Positions 34,485-43,772 of a stretch of DNA of 64,000 nt are shown here, piece after piece; the first letter of the stretch is position 1, and each line of letters begins with the position of its first letter. The DNA is from JBBPZA01 sp963728925 (GTDB taxonomy: Bacteria > Actinomycetota > Thermoleophilia > Solirubrobacterales > Solirubrobacteraceae). The notes beneath the pieces are model-generated. The model made no database searches. It worked only from the letters and a program-made list of their open reading frames with translations, and had not been told where the DNA came from. A program made the position numbers and the translations under genes. Location: positions 62,001 to 126,000 of the forward strand of contig CAVSMB010000013.1 of NCBI GenBank assembly GCA_963728925.1. Reading direction: 5' to 3'.

Positions 34485-35432
34485 GTGAACGCGGCTCTCT
34501 CCGACGTTTGGTCCGCTCTGGGATCCGTGCGCTTCTTGAAGACCAGTGAAGCCGCGGCCCTGCTCAACGTGAGTCCCAACACGCTCCGCGCGTGGGAGCG
34601 ACGCTTCGGCTATCCCAAGCCGCAGCGCTCGCCGGGCCGCCATCGCCTCTATACCCACGGCGAGGTCGCCGCATTGCGCGACGCGCTGCAGGAGGGGCTC
34701 TCGATCTCCTCCGCCGTCTCCCGCGCGCGTGAGGGCCTGAGCGGTGACCACGAGGCGCTCGTCGCGGTGCTCGCAGGGTTCGAGCGCGAGCGGGCCGACG
34801 CCGCGCTCGAGGCCGCTCTCGCTCTGCGCTCGCTCGAGCGCTCGGTCGAGGAGGTGCTGCTGCCCGCGCTCGTCGAGATCTCGGAGCGCAGCGGGCTCGA
34901 CAGCGCGCAGTGGGCCTTCGCCGCCCGCTGGGGCAGCGACTGGCTGCGGCGCGCGCAGCGGCTCGCGCCGCCGCCGGTGCGCCCGGTCTCGATCCTCGTC
35001 GGCGACGCCACTCGCGACGAGCTCGACCCCGACGCGCCTCACCTCCGCGCGCTGGAGCTGCTGTGCGTCCGTGGCGGCGCGCGCGTGATGTCGCTCTCCG
35101 TGCGGGGGGTGACGGGGATGCCCGAGGCGGTCGCTGCGGCGCGTCCCGACGCCGTGGTCCTCGCGGGCGCGCACGCGCGCGACGACGAGGTCGCCCGCTG
35201 GGCCTACGCCGTGCGGTCGGCGGCCGGCCCGCTCACCGTGACGCTCTTCCGTCGCAACCTCCGCTCGGCGCGCGTGCGCACCACCGGTGCGCGCGCGTTG
35301 TCGTCCACCCCGTCCGGGGCCCAGCGCGAGCTGCTCGACCTCGTCGAGGCCGCGCGCCCGGCCGAGCGCCGGCCGCGCCGCGACCCGGGTCAGTCGCCGC
35401 CCGCCGCGACGGGCCTGGAGGCAGGGGCGTAG
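34485..35432 (+). CDS. MerR-type regulator with degenerate B12-binding-like domain (first of pair)
   Basis: 315 aa from GTG at 34485; earlier TTG and later GTG starts are possible. The N-terminal MerR HTH reads LKTSEAAALLNVSPNTLRAW then ERRFGYPKPQ. A middle helical domain (SISSAVSRAR, ERSVEEVLLPALVEISER) and a C-terminal Rossmann-like domain resemble CarH/LitR cobalamin-dependent repressors. The cobalamin-ligating ExHxxG motif is replaced by TRDELDPDAPHLRA. Light sensing through B12 is therefore doubtful. It pairs with the MerR gene at 36025. Confidence 0.82.
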   Translation: MNAALSDVWSALGSVRFLKTSEAAALLNVSPNTLRAWERRFGYPKPQRSPGRHRLYTHGEVAALRDALQEGLSISSAVSRAREGLSGDHEALVAVLAGFERERADAALEAALALRSLERSVEEVLLPALVEISERSGLDSAQWAFAARWGSDWLRRAQRLAPPPVRPVSILVGDATRDELDPDAPHLRALELLCVRGGARVMSLSVRGVTGMPEAVAAARPDAVVLAGAHARDDEVARWAYAVRSAAGPLTVTLFRRNLRSARVRTTGARALSSTPSGAQRELLDLVEAARPAERRPRRDPGQSPPAATGLEAGA

Positions 35433-35466
35433 TGTTCCAACCTGATCCACGGAAGGAGATCGCCTC

Positions 35467-35961
35467 GTGACGGACCCGCGCACGCTCCAGCTGTTCCGAG
35501 GCGAGGTCGCCGTGCGACCGAGCGTGCTCTTCTGCGGGCACTGCGGCCGCGCGCCGGCGGAGACGCCGCCGACCGAGCCGGAGTCGCGGGTCTGCCGCCG
35601 TTGCGGCATGGGGCTGATGCTGCGCGCCCCGGCCGACGCCGCGCCGTCCCCCTCGGACCCGTTCCTCGTCGTCAACGGCGCCCTGACGGTCTGCGGGATG
35701 TCGCGCGAGGCCGAGCGGCTGCTCGACGTCGAGGAGACCGTCGCCGTCAATCGTCACGTCGGCGAGTTCCTGGCCCCCGCCGACGCCGAGACACCGACCG
35801 GGGAGAACCTCGCGGCCCTGCTCTCGTGGGCGGTTCGCGGCGACGCGCCCCCGCGCTGCGTGTGCGTGCGCCCGGCGAACGTCTTCGGCGTGCGCTACTG
35901 GGCTCGCATCGGATCGTGCGGCCCACCGCGGGCGGCGCTGGTCGTTTTGGCCGACGCCTAG
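35467..35961 (+). CDS. Zinc-ribbon plus PAS-like protein
   Basis: 164 aa from GTG at 35467 with GGAAGGAGA upstream. CGHC and CRRC form a zinc ribbon (about 23-50), followed by a PAS-like segment (DPFLVVNGALTVCGMSREAE, RLLDVEETVAVNRHVGEFL). It sits between the two MerR regulators with short spacers, suggesting a common regulatory unit. It could sense a ligand or pass signals to the MerR proteins. Confidence 0.75.
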   Translation: MTDPRTLQLFRGEVAVRPSVLFCGHCGRAPAETPPTEPESRVCRRCGMGLMLRAPADAAPSPSDPFLVVNGALTVCGMSREAERLLDVEETVAVNRHVGEFLAPADAETPTGENLAALLSWAVRGDAPPRCVCVRPANVFGVRYWARIGSCGPPRAALVVLADA

Positions 35962-36024
35962 CGCCTGCACGTTCCCGTGCGGGACTTGCGGGAACCTCCC
36001 CAAACGTTCAGAACCCGTGGGGCG

Positions 36025-36864
36025 ATGAGCGTCGTGCGCACCAACGCCGCCGCCGTGATGCTCGGCGTGAGCCCGAACACGCTTCGAAGCTGGGAGCGGC
36101 GCTTCGGCTTCCCCACCCCGCGTCGCACGCCCGGCGGGCACCGGCAGTACGAGCTCGTCGAGGTCGAGGCCCTGCGCCAGGCCTTCGAGGAGACGCACAA
36201 CATCTCCTCCGCCGTCTCGGTCGCCCGTGAGCGCGGCGAGGGTCCGTCGACCGCCGCCCGCCTGCGTGCCGCCTTCGCGTGCTTCGAGGAGGACAAGGCC
36301 GACCGCCTGCTCGAGGAGAGCCTCGCCGTGCGCTCGGTCGAGCGCACGGTGCAGGAGCTCCTGCTGCCCGCCGCCGAGGGGCTTGCGACCGGCGATCCCG
36401 CGCCTCCGGAGTTCCACTTCGCCTGGCGCCGGGCGACGGGCTGGCTCGCGGCCGCCCAGCGGCTGGCCCCGCCCGCTACGCACGCCGAGGGCGTGCTGAT
36501 CCTCGACGCCTCGAGCGCCTACGAGCTCGACTCGCTGCACGTACAGGCGCTCGAGCTCGGCGTGCGCCGCGGCGGGGTGCGCACGCTGACCCTCGACGTC
36601 GACGTCGATCCAGCGCGCCTCACCCGAGCCCTGCGCGCCCTCACGCCGCGGGCGGTCGTGCTCACGGGCCGTCGTGCTTCGCTCGACGTGCTCGGGCACC
36701 TCGTCTACGCGGTCCGCCACGCCGCGCCCGGCGTCGAGGTCTTCGACTACCGCGGCGCCCTGCCCGACACCGGAGTCAGCACCGTGCGCCGCCTCGGCGA
36801 CGAGCCGCTGCCCGCCCGCGACGCGCTGCTCGCCCGGCTCACCGGCGCCGAGGTCGCCGCCTAG
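36025..36864 (+). CDS. MerR-type regulator with degenerate B12-binding-like domain (second of pair)
   Basis: 279 aa. HTH RTNAAAVMLGVSPNTLRSW then ERRFGFPTP. Helical domain NISSAVSVARERG and ERTVQELLLPAAEGL. C-terminal alpha/beta domain (GVLILDASSAYELDSLHVQA). It is clearly paralogous to the 34485 gene and also lacks ExHxxG. Both proteins share the S-x-N-T-L-R-x-W-E-R-R-F-G recognition helix, so they may bind the same operator. ATG at 36025 is preferred because it directly precedes the HTH. Confidence 0.82.
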   Translation: MSVVRTNAAAVMLGVSPNTLRSWERRFGFPTPRRTPGGHRQYELVEVEALRQAFEETHNISSAVSVARERGEGPSTAARLRAAFACFEEDKADRLLEESLAVRSVERTVQELLLPAAEGLATGDPAPPEFHFAWRRATGWLAAAQRLAPPATHAEGVLILDASSAYELDSLHVQALELGVRRGGVRTLTLDVDVDPARLTRALRALTPRAVVLTGRRASLDVLGHLVYAVRHAAPGVEVFDYRGALPDTGVSTVRRLGDEPLPARDALLARLTGAEVAA

Positions 36865-36890
36865 CGCGCGTTCGTAGAGTGGAGGGCGGC

Positions 36891-39800
36891 ATGGCCCGGC
36901 ACCGCCCCGTCGATCCTCAGCAGTCGCTTCCCGCCCTGGAGGAGGAGGTGCTCGCGCGCTGGCGTGAGCGCGACGTCTTCCGCGAGTCCCTTCGCCGGCG
37001 CGAGGGAGCCGAGCCGTGGACGTTCTACGAGGGCCCGCCGACCGCGAACGGCCTGCCCGGCGCGCACCACGTCCTCGCGCGCGTGTTCAAGGACATCTAC
37101 CCGCGCTTCAAGACGATGCGGGGCCACTACGTCGAGCGCAAGGGCGGCTGGGACTGCCACGGCCTGCCGGTGGAGATCGCGGTGGAGTCCGAGCTCGGCA
37201 TCTCGAGCAAGGCGGAGATCGAGGAGTACGGGATCGCCGAGTTCAACGCGCGCTGCCGCGAGTCGGCGCTGGACAACATCGAGGAGTGGAACCGGCTCAC
37301 CGAGCGCATCGGCTTCTGGCTCGACCTCGACGACGCCTACCGCACGCTCGACGCGACCTACGTGGAGTCGGTGTGGTGGGCGCTGCGCACGATCTGGGAC
37401 AAGGGGCTGCTCTACGAGCGGCACAGGGTCGTGCCCTACTGCCCACGCTGCGGCACCTCGCTTTCCAGCCACGAGGTGGCGCTGGGCTATCAGGACGTCA
37501 TCGACCCGAGCGTCTACGTGCGCTTCGGAGTCGTGGACCCGGAGCCGCCGCTGCAGGCCGGCGACGAGTTGCTGATCTGGACGACGACGCCGTGGACGCT
37601 CGTCTCCAACGCCGCGGTCGCGGTCTCGCCCCAGCTCTCCTACGCCCGCGCGCGCCGAGCGGGCGACGACACCGTCTACGTGCTCGCCGAGGCGCTCGTC
37701 GAGCGCGTGCTCGGGGAGGGCGCCGAGGTGGTGGAGACGCTCGACGGCGCCGCGCTGGAGGGCACGCGCTACTCCCCTCCCTTCGACTTCATCGGAGGCG
37801 CGGCCTACGGCCCGCACGGCCACACCGTGCTGCCCGCCGACTTCGTGACCGCCCAGGACGGCACCGGGCTCGTCCACACGGCCGTCGCCTTCGGCGAGGA
37901 CGACTTCCGCCTGGGCCAGGAGCAGGGGCTCGCGGTCATCAACCCGGTCCGCGAGGACGGGACCTACGACGAGCGCATCGGGCGGTGGGCCGGGCGCTGG
38001 GTCAAGGACGCCGACCCCGAGCTCGTCGAGGATCTGCGCGAGCGCGGCCGGCTCCTGCGCGCCGAGCAGTACGAGCACGCCTACCCGCACTGCTGGCGCT
38101 GCGGGACGCCGCTCATCTACTACGCGAAGCCGTCCTGGTACATCCGCACCCAGCAGCTGCGCGACCGCCTGCTTGCCGCCAACGAGACCGTCACCTGGTA
38201 CCCCGAGCACATCAAGCACGGACGCTTCGGCAGGTGGCTGGAGAACAACGTCGACTGGGCCCTCTCGCGCGAGCGCTACTGGGGCACGCCGCTCCCGGTG
38301 TGGCGGTGCGCCGAGGGCCACACCCAGTGCATTGGGAGCTACGCCGAGCTCGAGGAGCGCTCGGGCGTCGCGCTGGGGGATCCCCACCGGCCCTACGTGG
38401 ACGCCGTGCGCTTCCCGTGCCCGGAGTGCTCAGCGGAGATGGAGCGCGTCCCCGAGGTCATCGACGTCTGGTTCGACTCGGGCTCGATGCCCTTCGCGCA
38501 GCACCACGCGCCCTTCGAGGGGCGGGAGCGCTTCGAGGCGCGCTTCCCGGCCGACTTCGTCTGCGAGGCGCTCGACCAGACGCGCGGCTGGTTCTACTCG
38601 CTGATCGCCGTCTCGACCCTGCTGTGGGACCGCGCGCCCTACGAGAACGTCGTCTGCCTCGGCCTGATCCTCGACGCCGAGGGCAAGAAGATGTCCAAGT
38701 CGGTCGGGAACATCGTCGTGCCCTGGGAGGTGATCGACGCCCACGGCGCCGACGCGTTCCGGTGGTACTACTTCACCACCAAGCAGCCGTGGGACGGCTA
38801 TCGCTTCTCCGTCGACACGGTCGGCGAGTCCGTGCGCCAGTTCCTGCTGCAGCTGTGGAACACCTACGGCTTCTATGTGCTCTACGCGAATGCGAATGCG
38901 GGCGGGCCGAACGAGGACGGGCCGGGCGCGGGCGAGACCCATGCCGGCGAGGGCGAGCCCGCGGCCGGGCGCCTCGGCGCGACCGACCTGGACCGCTGGA
39001 TCCTCTCGCGGCTGGCCTCCACGAGCGACGAGGTGACGGCGCGCCTCGAGAACTACGACGCCACCTTCGCCGGCCGCGCGATCGCCGCCTTCGTCGACGA
39101 CCTCTCCAACTGGTACATCCGGCGCTCGCGGCGCCGCTTCTGGGACGGCGACGCTGACGCCTTCGCGACGCTGCGCCACGCGCTCGTCACGGTGGCGCAG
39201 CTGCTCGCGCCGTTCACGCCGTTCGTGGCCGACGAGATCTACGACAACCTCGACGGGAGCGAGCCCAGCGTGCACCTGACGGACTGGCCCGGGGCGGGCG
39301 AGCGCGACGAGGGGCTGGAGTTCGCGATGGGAGTGGCCCGCGACGCGGTGCGCCTGGGCCTGGCGGCCCGCGGGCAGGCCAAGGTCAAGGTGCGCCAGCC
39401 GCTGCACGAGGCTGTCGTGGTGGCCGCGGGGCCCGAGCGCGAGGCGATCTCGCGGCTCGCCGACGTCGTCCGCGAGGAGCTCAACGTGCGCGAGCTGCGC
39501 TTCGTGTCGGAGGCCGACGAGCTCGGGCGCTACGAGGTCAAGCCGAACTACCGAACGCTCGGGCCGCGCTTTGGCAAGCACATGCCCCAGGTGGCCGCCG
39601 CGGTGGCGGCACTGGATCCGCTGCACGTCGCCGACGCCCTGCGCAACGGGCGCGCGATCGGCATCGCGATCGACGGTCAGGACCACGTGCTCGACGCCGC
39701 CGACCTCCAGCTCTCGCTGCTGCCGCTCGAGGGCTACCAGCTCGAGCGCGAGGGCTCGCACGCGGTCGCGCTGGAGCTGGTGCTGGACGACGACCTGCGC

Positions 39801-40049
39801 CGCGAGGGCTGGGCGCGCGAGGCCGTGCACGCGATCCAGGGGACGCGCAAGGCGGCGGGCCTGGCCGTCGAGGACCGCATCCGGCTGATCCTCGGCGGCG
39901 ATCGCGACCTGCTCGAGGCCGTGCGCGAGCACGAGCCCTACGTGGCCAACGAGACGCTGGCCACCGCCGTGGTCTACGACGGCGCCGGCGAGGAGGCGTC
40001 CACGCTCATCGAAGGGCGCAAGCTGCGCATCGGCGTGGAGCCGGTGTGA
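36891..40049 (+). CDS. ileS: Isoleucyl-tRNA synthetase
   Basis: 1052 aa, class I aminoacyl-tRNA synthetase. HIGH-type motif GLPGAHH (about 60), zinc Cys pairs (CPRC), CP1 editing domain with TTTPWTL, KMSKS at about 598-603 (KKMSKSVGN), and a C-terminal anticodon-binding domain. Length and layout match the eukaryote-like (type 2) IleRS found in many actinobacteria, which tends to resist mupirocin. GGAGGG lies just upstream of the ATG. Frame intact over 3.1 kb. Confidence 0.97.
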   Translation: MARHRPVDPQQSLPALEEEVLARWRERDVFRESLRRREGAEPWTFYEGPPTANGLPGAHHVLARVFKDIYPRFKTMRGHYVERKGGWDCHGLPVEIAVESELGISSKAEIEEYGIAEFNARCRESALDNIEEWNRLTERIGFWLDLDDAYRTLDATYVESVWWALRTIWDKGLLYERHRVVPYCPRCGTSLSSHEVALGYQDVIDPSVYVRFGVVDPEPPLQAGDELLIWTTTPWTLVSNAAVAVSPQLSYARARRAGDDTVYVLAEALVERVLGEGAEVVETLDGAALEGTRYSPPFDFIGGAAYGPHGHTVLPADFVTAQDGTGLVHTAVAFGEDDFRLGQEQGLAVINPVREDGTYDERIGRWAGRWVKDADPELVEDLRERGRLLRAEQYEHAYPHCWRCGTPLIYYAKPSWYIRTQQLRDRLLAANETVTWYPEHIKHGRFGRWLENNVDWALSRERYWGTPLPVWRCAEGHTQCIGSYAELEERSGVALGDPHRPYVDAVRFPCPECSAEMERVPEVIDVWFDSGSMPFAQHHAPFEGRERFEARFPADFVCEALDQTRGWFYSLIAVSTLLWDRAPYENVVCLGLILDAEGKKMSKSVGNIVVPWEVIDAHGADAFRWYYFTTKQPWDGYRFSVDTVGESVRQFLLQLWNTYGFYVLYANANAGGPNEDGPGAGETHAGEGEPAAGRLGATDLDRWILSRLASTSDEVTARLENYDATFAGRAIAAFVDDLSNWYIRRSRRRFWDGDADAFATLRHALVTVAQLLAPFTPFVADEIYDNLDGSEPSVHLTDWPGAGERDEGLEFAMGVARDAVRLGLAARGQAKVKVRQPLHEAVVVAAGPEREAISRLADVVREELNVRELRFVSEADELGRYEVKPNYRTLGPRFGKHMPQVAAAVAALDPLHVADALRNGRAIGIAIDGQDHVLDAADLQLSLLPLEGYQLEREGSHAVALELVLDDDLRREGWAREAVHAIQGTRKAAGLAVEDRIRLILGGDRDLLEAVREHEPYVANETLATAVVYDGAGEEASTLIEGRKLRIGVEPV

Positions 40050-40122
40050 CGAAAGACGCGCAGACGCGCTGACCGCGGGCGGGCGGCCGTAGCGTCGAGG
40101 GCCCGATCAGAGGAGGCCCGTG

Positions 40123-40455
40123 ATGAGCAGCAACCCGGCGATCCCGGCCGAGGCGCCCAGCACGGCGATCTCCGCCGAGCGGCTTCGCGACGTTGTCGGC
40201 GCGATCCCCGCCGGGCGCTGGATGAGCTACGCCGATGTCGTCGCCGCGCTCGGCGGCGAGCCCGCACAGGCACGCACCCTGAACCAGCGCTTCCTGCGCG
40301 ATCGGACCGCGGGCGCGCATCGCGTGCTCAAGACCGACGGCACGGTCGCCCCGACCGCCCTCGGCGACCCCGAGGGGGTCCGCCGGAGGCTGCGGCGCGA
40401 GGGAGTGCGCTTCGAGGGCGGCCGCGCGGATCCGGAGGCGCGGGCGCGCCCTTGA
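40123..40455 (+). CDS. MGMT-domain alkyltransferase-like (ATL) protein
   Basis: 110 aa. It matches the DNA-binding domain of O6-alkylguanine-DNA alkyltransferase (VGAIPAGRWMSYADVVAALG and LKTDGTVAP). The catalytic PCHRV is AHRV here, so no alkyl transfer is possible. ATL proteins bind alkylated bases and recruit nucleotide-excision repair. A GTG directly before the ATG is an alternative start. Confidence 0.8.
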   Translation: MSSNPAIPAEAPSTAISAERLRDVVGAIPAGRWMSYADVVAALGGEPAQARTLNQRFLRDRTAGAHRVLKTDGTVAPTALGDPEGVRRRLRREGVRFEGGRADPEARARP

Positions 40456-40462
40456 TGGGCGG

Positions 40463-40789
40463 TCAGGCGAGGACGGGCTCGAGCTCGGCTTCGAGGCGCC
40501 TCTTGGGGTAGGCCCCGATGACCTTCTTGACCGGCTCGCCGGCCTTGAAGAGGATCATCGTCGGGATCGAGAGGACCTCGTACTGCGCGGCGGTCTGCTG
40601 GTTCTCGTCGACGTTGAGCTTGACGACCCGCAGGTTCTCGCGCTCGGCGTTGATCTCCTCGAGCACCGGAGCGACGACGCGGCACGGACCGCACCAGGGC
40701 GCCCAGAAGTCGACCAGCACGGGGGTGTCGGCCTCGATGACCTCGGCCTGGAAGTTGGTGTCGCTGACGTCGTTGATGCTGCCTGCCAT
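40463..40789 (-). CDS. trxA: Thioredoxin
   Basis: 108 aa with the active site FWAPWCGPCRVV and the cis-Pro loop SIPTMILFKAG. General disulphide reductase in the cytosol. ATG preceded by AAGGAGCG. It converges with the ATL gene and is preceded by a short inverted repeat at its promoter. Confidence 0.97.
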   Translation of the reverse strand: MAGSINDVSDTNFQAEVIEADTPVLVDFWAPWCGPCRVVAPVLEEINAERENLRVVKLNVDENQQTAAQYEVLSIPTMILFKAGEPVKKVIGAYPKRRLEAELEPVLA

Positions 40790-40820
40790 GGACGCTCCTT
40801 GCGCTCGCGGTTCGCCTCTT

Positions 40821-40837
40821 ACTATACAAAGTGTAGT
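40821..40837 (-). promoter_or_regulatory. Inverted repeat overlapping a likely trxA promoter
   Basis: ACTATAC-AAA-GTGTAGT is an imperfect inverted repeat 32 bases upstream of the trxA ATG. On the minus strand TATAGT could act as a -10 element. It stands out as an AT-rich stretch in GC-rich DNA. It could be an operator, or simply the promoter. Confidence 0.35.
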
Positions 40838-40857
40838 GACGTTCCGGGCTCGCCGCC

Positions 40858-41580
40858 TCAGCGGAAGCGGAAGCGCAACTGGGGGACGAGCCAGGCGGCC
40901 TCCACCGCGATCACCGGCGACATCTTGCTCGTGCCGACACGCCGCTCGCTGAAGACGATCGGAACCTCGACGATGCGAAACCCCCGGCGCGCCGCCCGGT
41001 AGCTCAGCTCCACCTGGAACGCGTAGCCCTGTGAGCGCACGGTGGGCAGGTCGATGGCCTCGAGGACCTCGCGGCGGAAGCACTTGAAGCCGCCGGTGAG
41101 GTCGCGCTGCTCGAGGCCGAGCACGGTGCGCGCGTACCAGCAGCCGCCGCGGCTCAGCCAGCGGCGCGCCGTCGACCAGTCGGCCACCCCGCCGCCAGCG
41201 ACGTAGCGTGAACCGAGAACGAGGTCGGCGTGCCGCGCAGCGCGCAGGAGGCGGTCGAGGTCGCCGGGATCGTGGGAGAAGTCCGCGTCCATCTCCAGCA
41301 CGAGCCCGGCACCATCGCGCAGCGCGACGTCGAAGCCGGCCAGATAGGCCTGGCCGAGGCCGCCCTTGCCCGGCCGGTGCAGGACCTGGACCGCGTCGTG
41401 CTCGCCTGCGAGCCGGTCGGCGATCGCCCCCGTGCCGTCGGGCGAGCCGTCGTCGACGATCAGCACGCGGTGGCCCTCGGGCGCCGCCGCTTCGAGCACG
41501 GGGAGGATCGCGCGGACGAGCGGCTCTATGTTCTCGGCCTCGTCGTAGGTCGGCAGGATGAGCCACGCGGGGCCGGTCAT
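40858..41580 (-). CDS. Polyprenol-phosphate-mannose-synthase-like glycosyltransferase (GT2)
   Basis: 240 aa. GT-A fold: LILPTYDEAENIEPLV, LIVDDGSPDGTG, EMDADFSHDP (DxD region), GSRYVAGGG and DLTGGFKCFRREVL. These are hallmarks of dolichol/polyprenol monophosphomannose synthases (Ppm1/DPM1), which load mannose onto polyprenol phosphate for lipoglycan or protein mannosylation. No membrane domain is present, so it is the soluble type. ATG at 41580. Confidence 0.9.
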   Translation of the reverse strand: MTGPAWLILPTYDEAENIEPLVRAILPVLEAAAPEGHRVLIVDDGSPDGTGAIADRLAGEHDAVQVLHRPGKGGLGQAYLAGFDVALRDGAGLVLEMDADFSHDPGDLDRLLRAARHADLVLGSRYVAGGGVADWSTARRWLSRGGCWYARTVLGLEQRDLTGGFKCFRREVLEAIDLPTVRSQGYAFQVELSYRAARRGFRIVEVPIVFSERRVGTSKMSPVIAVEAAWLVPQLRFRFR

Positions 41581-41599
41581 GCGCGCGTCGTAACCTACT

Positions 41600-41641
<42 letters not shown>

Positions 41642-41644
41642 TCG

Positions 41645-41970
41645 CCGCGCCGGCTCCGCCCAAGCGGTGCCGGCGACGCCCCGTGCCGCGGCGCTCGGCG
41701 GGGGCACCCTGTCATCGAGAAGCACGGACGCCTCAGGTGAAGCGGCACCGACACAGATCACCGGGCGGGCCTAAGGGGCCCCGGCGCCGCCGCCATCGCC
41801 AGAAGATGCTCGATTGCAGGAAAAACGCCCGTAGGCGGTCGGCTTACGGGACGCCTCCCAAGGCGTCGGCTGCTGCCTGGCATCGAACGCGCTGGTCTAC
41901 TCGATCGCTGCGCTGGGCGACACCGCCGCTGTCGCCTCGGAGCAGCAGCCGTGACGGGCGCTGTCCTGCA
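41645..41970. other. Non-coding stretch between glycosyltransferase and PLP enzyme
   Basis: No complete gene is visible. A short plus-strand frame ends ALVYSIAALGDTAAVASEQQ-P-stop at about 41952 and looks like the tail of a degraded protein. Arg/Pro-rich frames elsewhere are typical of spurious reading in GC-rich DNA. Confidence 0.4.
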
Positions 41971-42981
41971 CTAGCGCACGACGCGCGCCTCCGGTTCCAG
42001 CACCCACCGTGCGAAGTCGGCAGGGCCCACGTTGCTTCCGCACAGGATCGTGGTGACGCGCCGCCCGGCGAACCGCTCAGGCTGCTCGAGGATGGCGGCG
42101 ACCCCGAGCGCTGCGGACGGCTCGACGACGAGCCCCGCGTGCTCGTGGAGCGCACGCATGCCGGCCTTGATCGAGCCCTCGCGCACGAGCACCACGTCAT
42201 CGAGCACGACGAGCAGATCGTCCAGCACCTCGCGGATCGGACAGCGGCCGGCGACGCCGTCGGCGATCGTCTCGATGCGGTCCGTCTCGACCACCGTTCC
42301 CTGACGCCACGACAGCGCCATCGCAGGCGCGCCGAGGGGCTGGATTCCGATTACCAGCGCGTGGTCGGCCAGCGAGCGCACTGCGTAGCCCACGCCGCTG
42401 GCCATGGCACCGCCGCCGAGGGCGACGAGTACAACGTCGAGCCTCGGATCGTCCCGGACGAGCTCGAGGCCGATCGTGCCGGCGCCCTCGCAGGTGGCCA
42501 GGTCCAAGCTGTCCTCGACCAGGTAGGCGCCGTCTGCCTCCGCGATCTCCCGCGCCAGCAGGCGGGCGTCTTCGATGTCCTCGCCTTCGAGCCGGATGTC
42601 GGCGCCGAAGGCGGCGATCTGGCGCAGCTTGAGCGAATTGGCGGTTCTCGCGGCCACGACGGTGACATGCAGGCCTCGACGGGAGCCGCTGTAGGCCAGC
42701 GCCTGACCGAGATTCCCGGCGCTCGCGCACACCACTCGCGACGTTCCGTTCCGCCGGGCCACGGCAACCACCGTCTCCGTTCCGCGTCCTTTGAAGCTCC
42801 GTACCGGGTTGAGCGTTTCGACCTTCAGCGTCACCGAGCACCCGAGCACTTGGCCGAGCGGCGCGCACGGCAGCGCCGGCGTGTCGAGGAACACCGGATC
42901 GATCGCGTTGACGGCGTCGCGGACCTGATCGAGTTGGAGCCGAACGCGGTCGAGGCCACTCACGGCAACCCAGCATGCCAT
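41971..42981 (-). CDS. PLP-dependent threonine-dehydratase-like enzyme
   Basis: 336 aa, fold-type II PLP enzyme. Schiff-base Lys in RSFKGRGTET, substrate loop CASAGNLGQALAY and phosphate-binding ALGGGAMASGVGYA. It resembles threonine/serine dehydratases without an ACT regulatory domain. ATG at 42981 (MACWVAVSG) is used; a GTG six codons later is an alternative. The reaction is probably deamination of a hydroxy amino acid. Confidence 0.85.
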   Translation of the reverse strand: MACWVAVSGLDRVRLQLDQVRDAVNAIDPVFLDTPALPCAPLGQVLGCSVTLKVETLNPVRSFKGRGTETVVAVARRNGTSRVVCASAGNLGQALAYSGSRRGLHVTVVAARTANSLKLRQIAAFGADIRLEGEDIEDARLLAREIAEADGAYLVEDSLDLATCEGAGTIGLELVRDDPRLDVVLVALGGGAMASGVGYAVRSLADHALVIGIQPLGAPAMALSWRQGTVVETDRIETIADGVAGRCPIREVLDDLLVVLDDVVLVREGSIKAGMRALHEHAGLVVEPSAALGVAAILEQPERFAGRRVTTILCGSNVGPADFARWVLEPEARVVR

Positions 42982-43084
42982 TCCCCGCCGGGTCGGGGGC
43001 GCGCCGCACCACGGCAAGCGTCCCGACCCGCGCTCGACGCTCGCTCCCGACGAGCATCGGGCACGCGGCCGGCGAGCCGCCGGA

Positions 43085-43406
43085 TTGCGCATCGATAGCA
43101 CCATCTCGATTGCCCTCAGCGAAGCGGCCGACGCCATCGATCCCGTCGCGGTCCAATCTCTCCAAGCACTGGGACAACGACTTCGTGCCGCTGGTGCTAG
43201 GGGTGCTGATGTTCCTGTGGGCCACCGGGCTTGCCGTGATCCGCACTGGAGCGCTGCCCAAGTGGCTCGGCTGGGTGATGGTCGTGCTCGGAGTCGTCGC
43301 CCTCACGCCGATCGGCTTCGTCGCGGCCATCGGCGCTGCCATCCTCGGCCTCGTGCTCAGCATCCTGCTGTCGGTACGGGCCCGCTCCGCACCCGCAACT
43401 GGGTAA
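43085..43406 (+). pseudogene. Membrane protein remnant, truncated and frameshifted
   Basis: One frame reads SIALSEAADAIDPVAVQSLQ-AL; the homologous sequence then continues in another frame with NDFVPLVLGVLMFLWATGLA and RTGALPKWLGWVMVVLGVVA to RSAPATG. Such helices occur in a family of four-helix actinobacterial membrane proteins. The 5' half is missing. Confidence 0.6.
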
Positions 43407-43415
43407 CGCTCGCCG

Positions 43416-43526
43416 AGACTGCAGGCGGCCGAGGAGTCCACGGCGCGTGACCGCGCGATCGTCGCGCTGCTGCTGTTCACCGGCCTGCGGCTCTCGCAGC
43501 GCGCCGGGTCCCGACGGTCGTGGTGA
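43416..43526 (+). pseudogene. Tyrosine recombinase fragment
   Basis: The frame reads RLQAAEESTARDRAIVALLL then FTGLRLSQ before turning to nonsense and a stop. RDRAIVALLLxTGLRLSE is the start of the tyrosine recombinase catalytic domain, with the first catalytic Arg. Catalytic His and Tyr are absent. It indicates an old integration event next to the glycoside hydrolase. The rest of 43527-43772 shows no gene. Confidence 0.65.
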
Positions 43527-43772
43527 GCTGGTGCGTGGTCTGCTCGTTCGTCGCTGGGTGCTCTCGCGGGCGCCCGTGGGCTTGAGCAACGCCGCCTCGA
43601 CGCGAGTATCGCCCGCGGCGACTTGTTCAGGCGATACGGTCCTCATGGCGGTTCCTGTTGTCCTTGTTGGGTTCGATTCGCACGCGCGACCGTCGTTCAG
43701 CAACCGGACGAGGCGGGCGGATCATCACCTCAAGCTTCACGGACTAGGAGACAACCTCGGGGGGCAGCTGAA

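Noticed and set aside
36861..39932. Two ~500-residue minus-strand frames opposite ileS
   Set aside because: Low-complexity Arg/Val/Leu/Glu-rich antisense frames lacking any family motif, entirely opposite a clear isoleucyl-tRNA synthetase.
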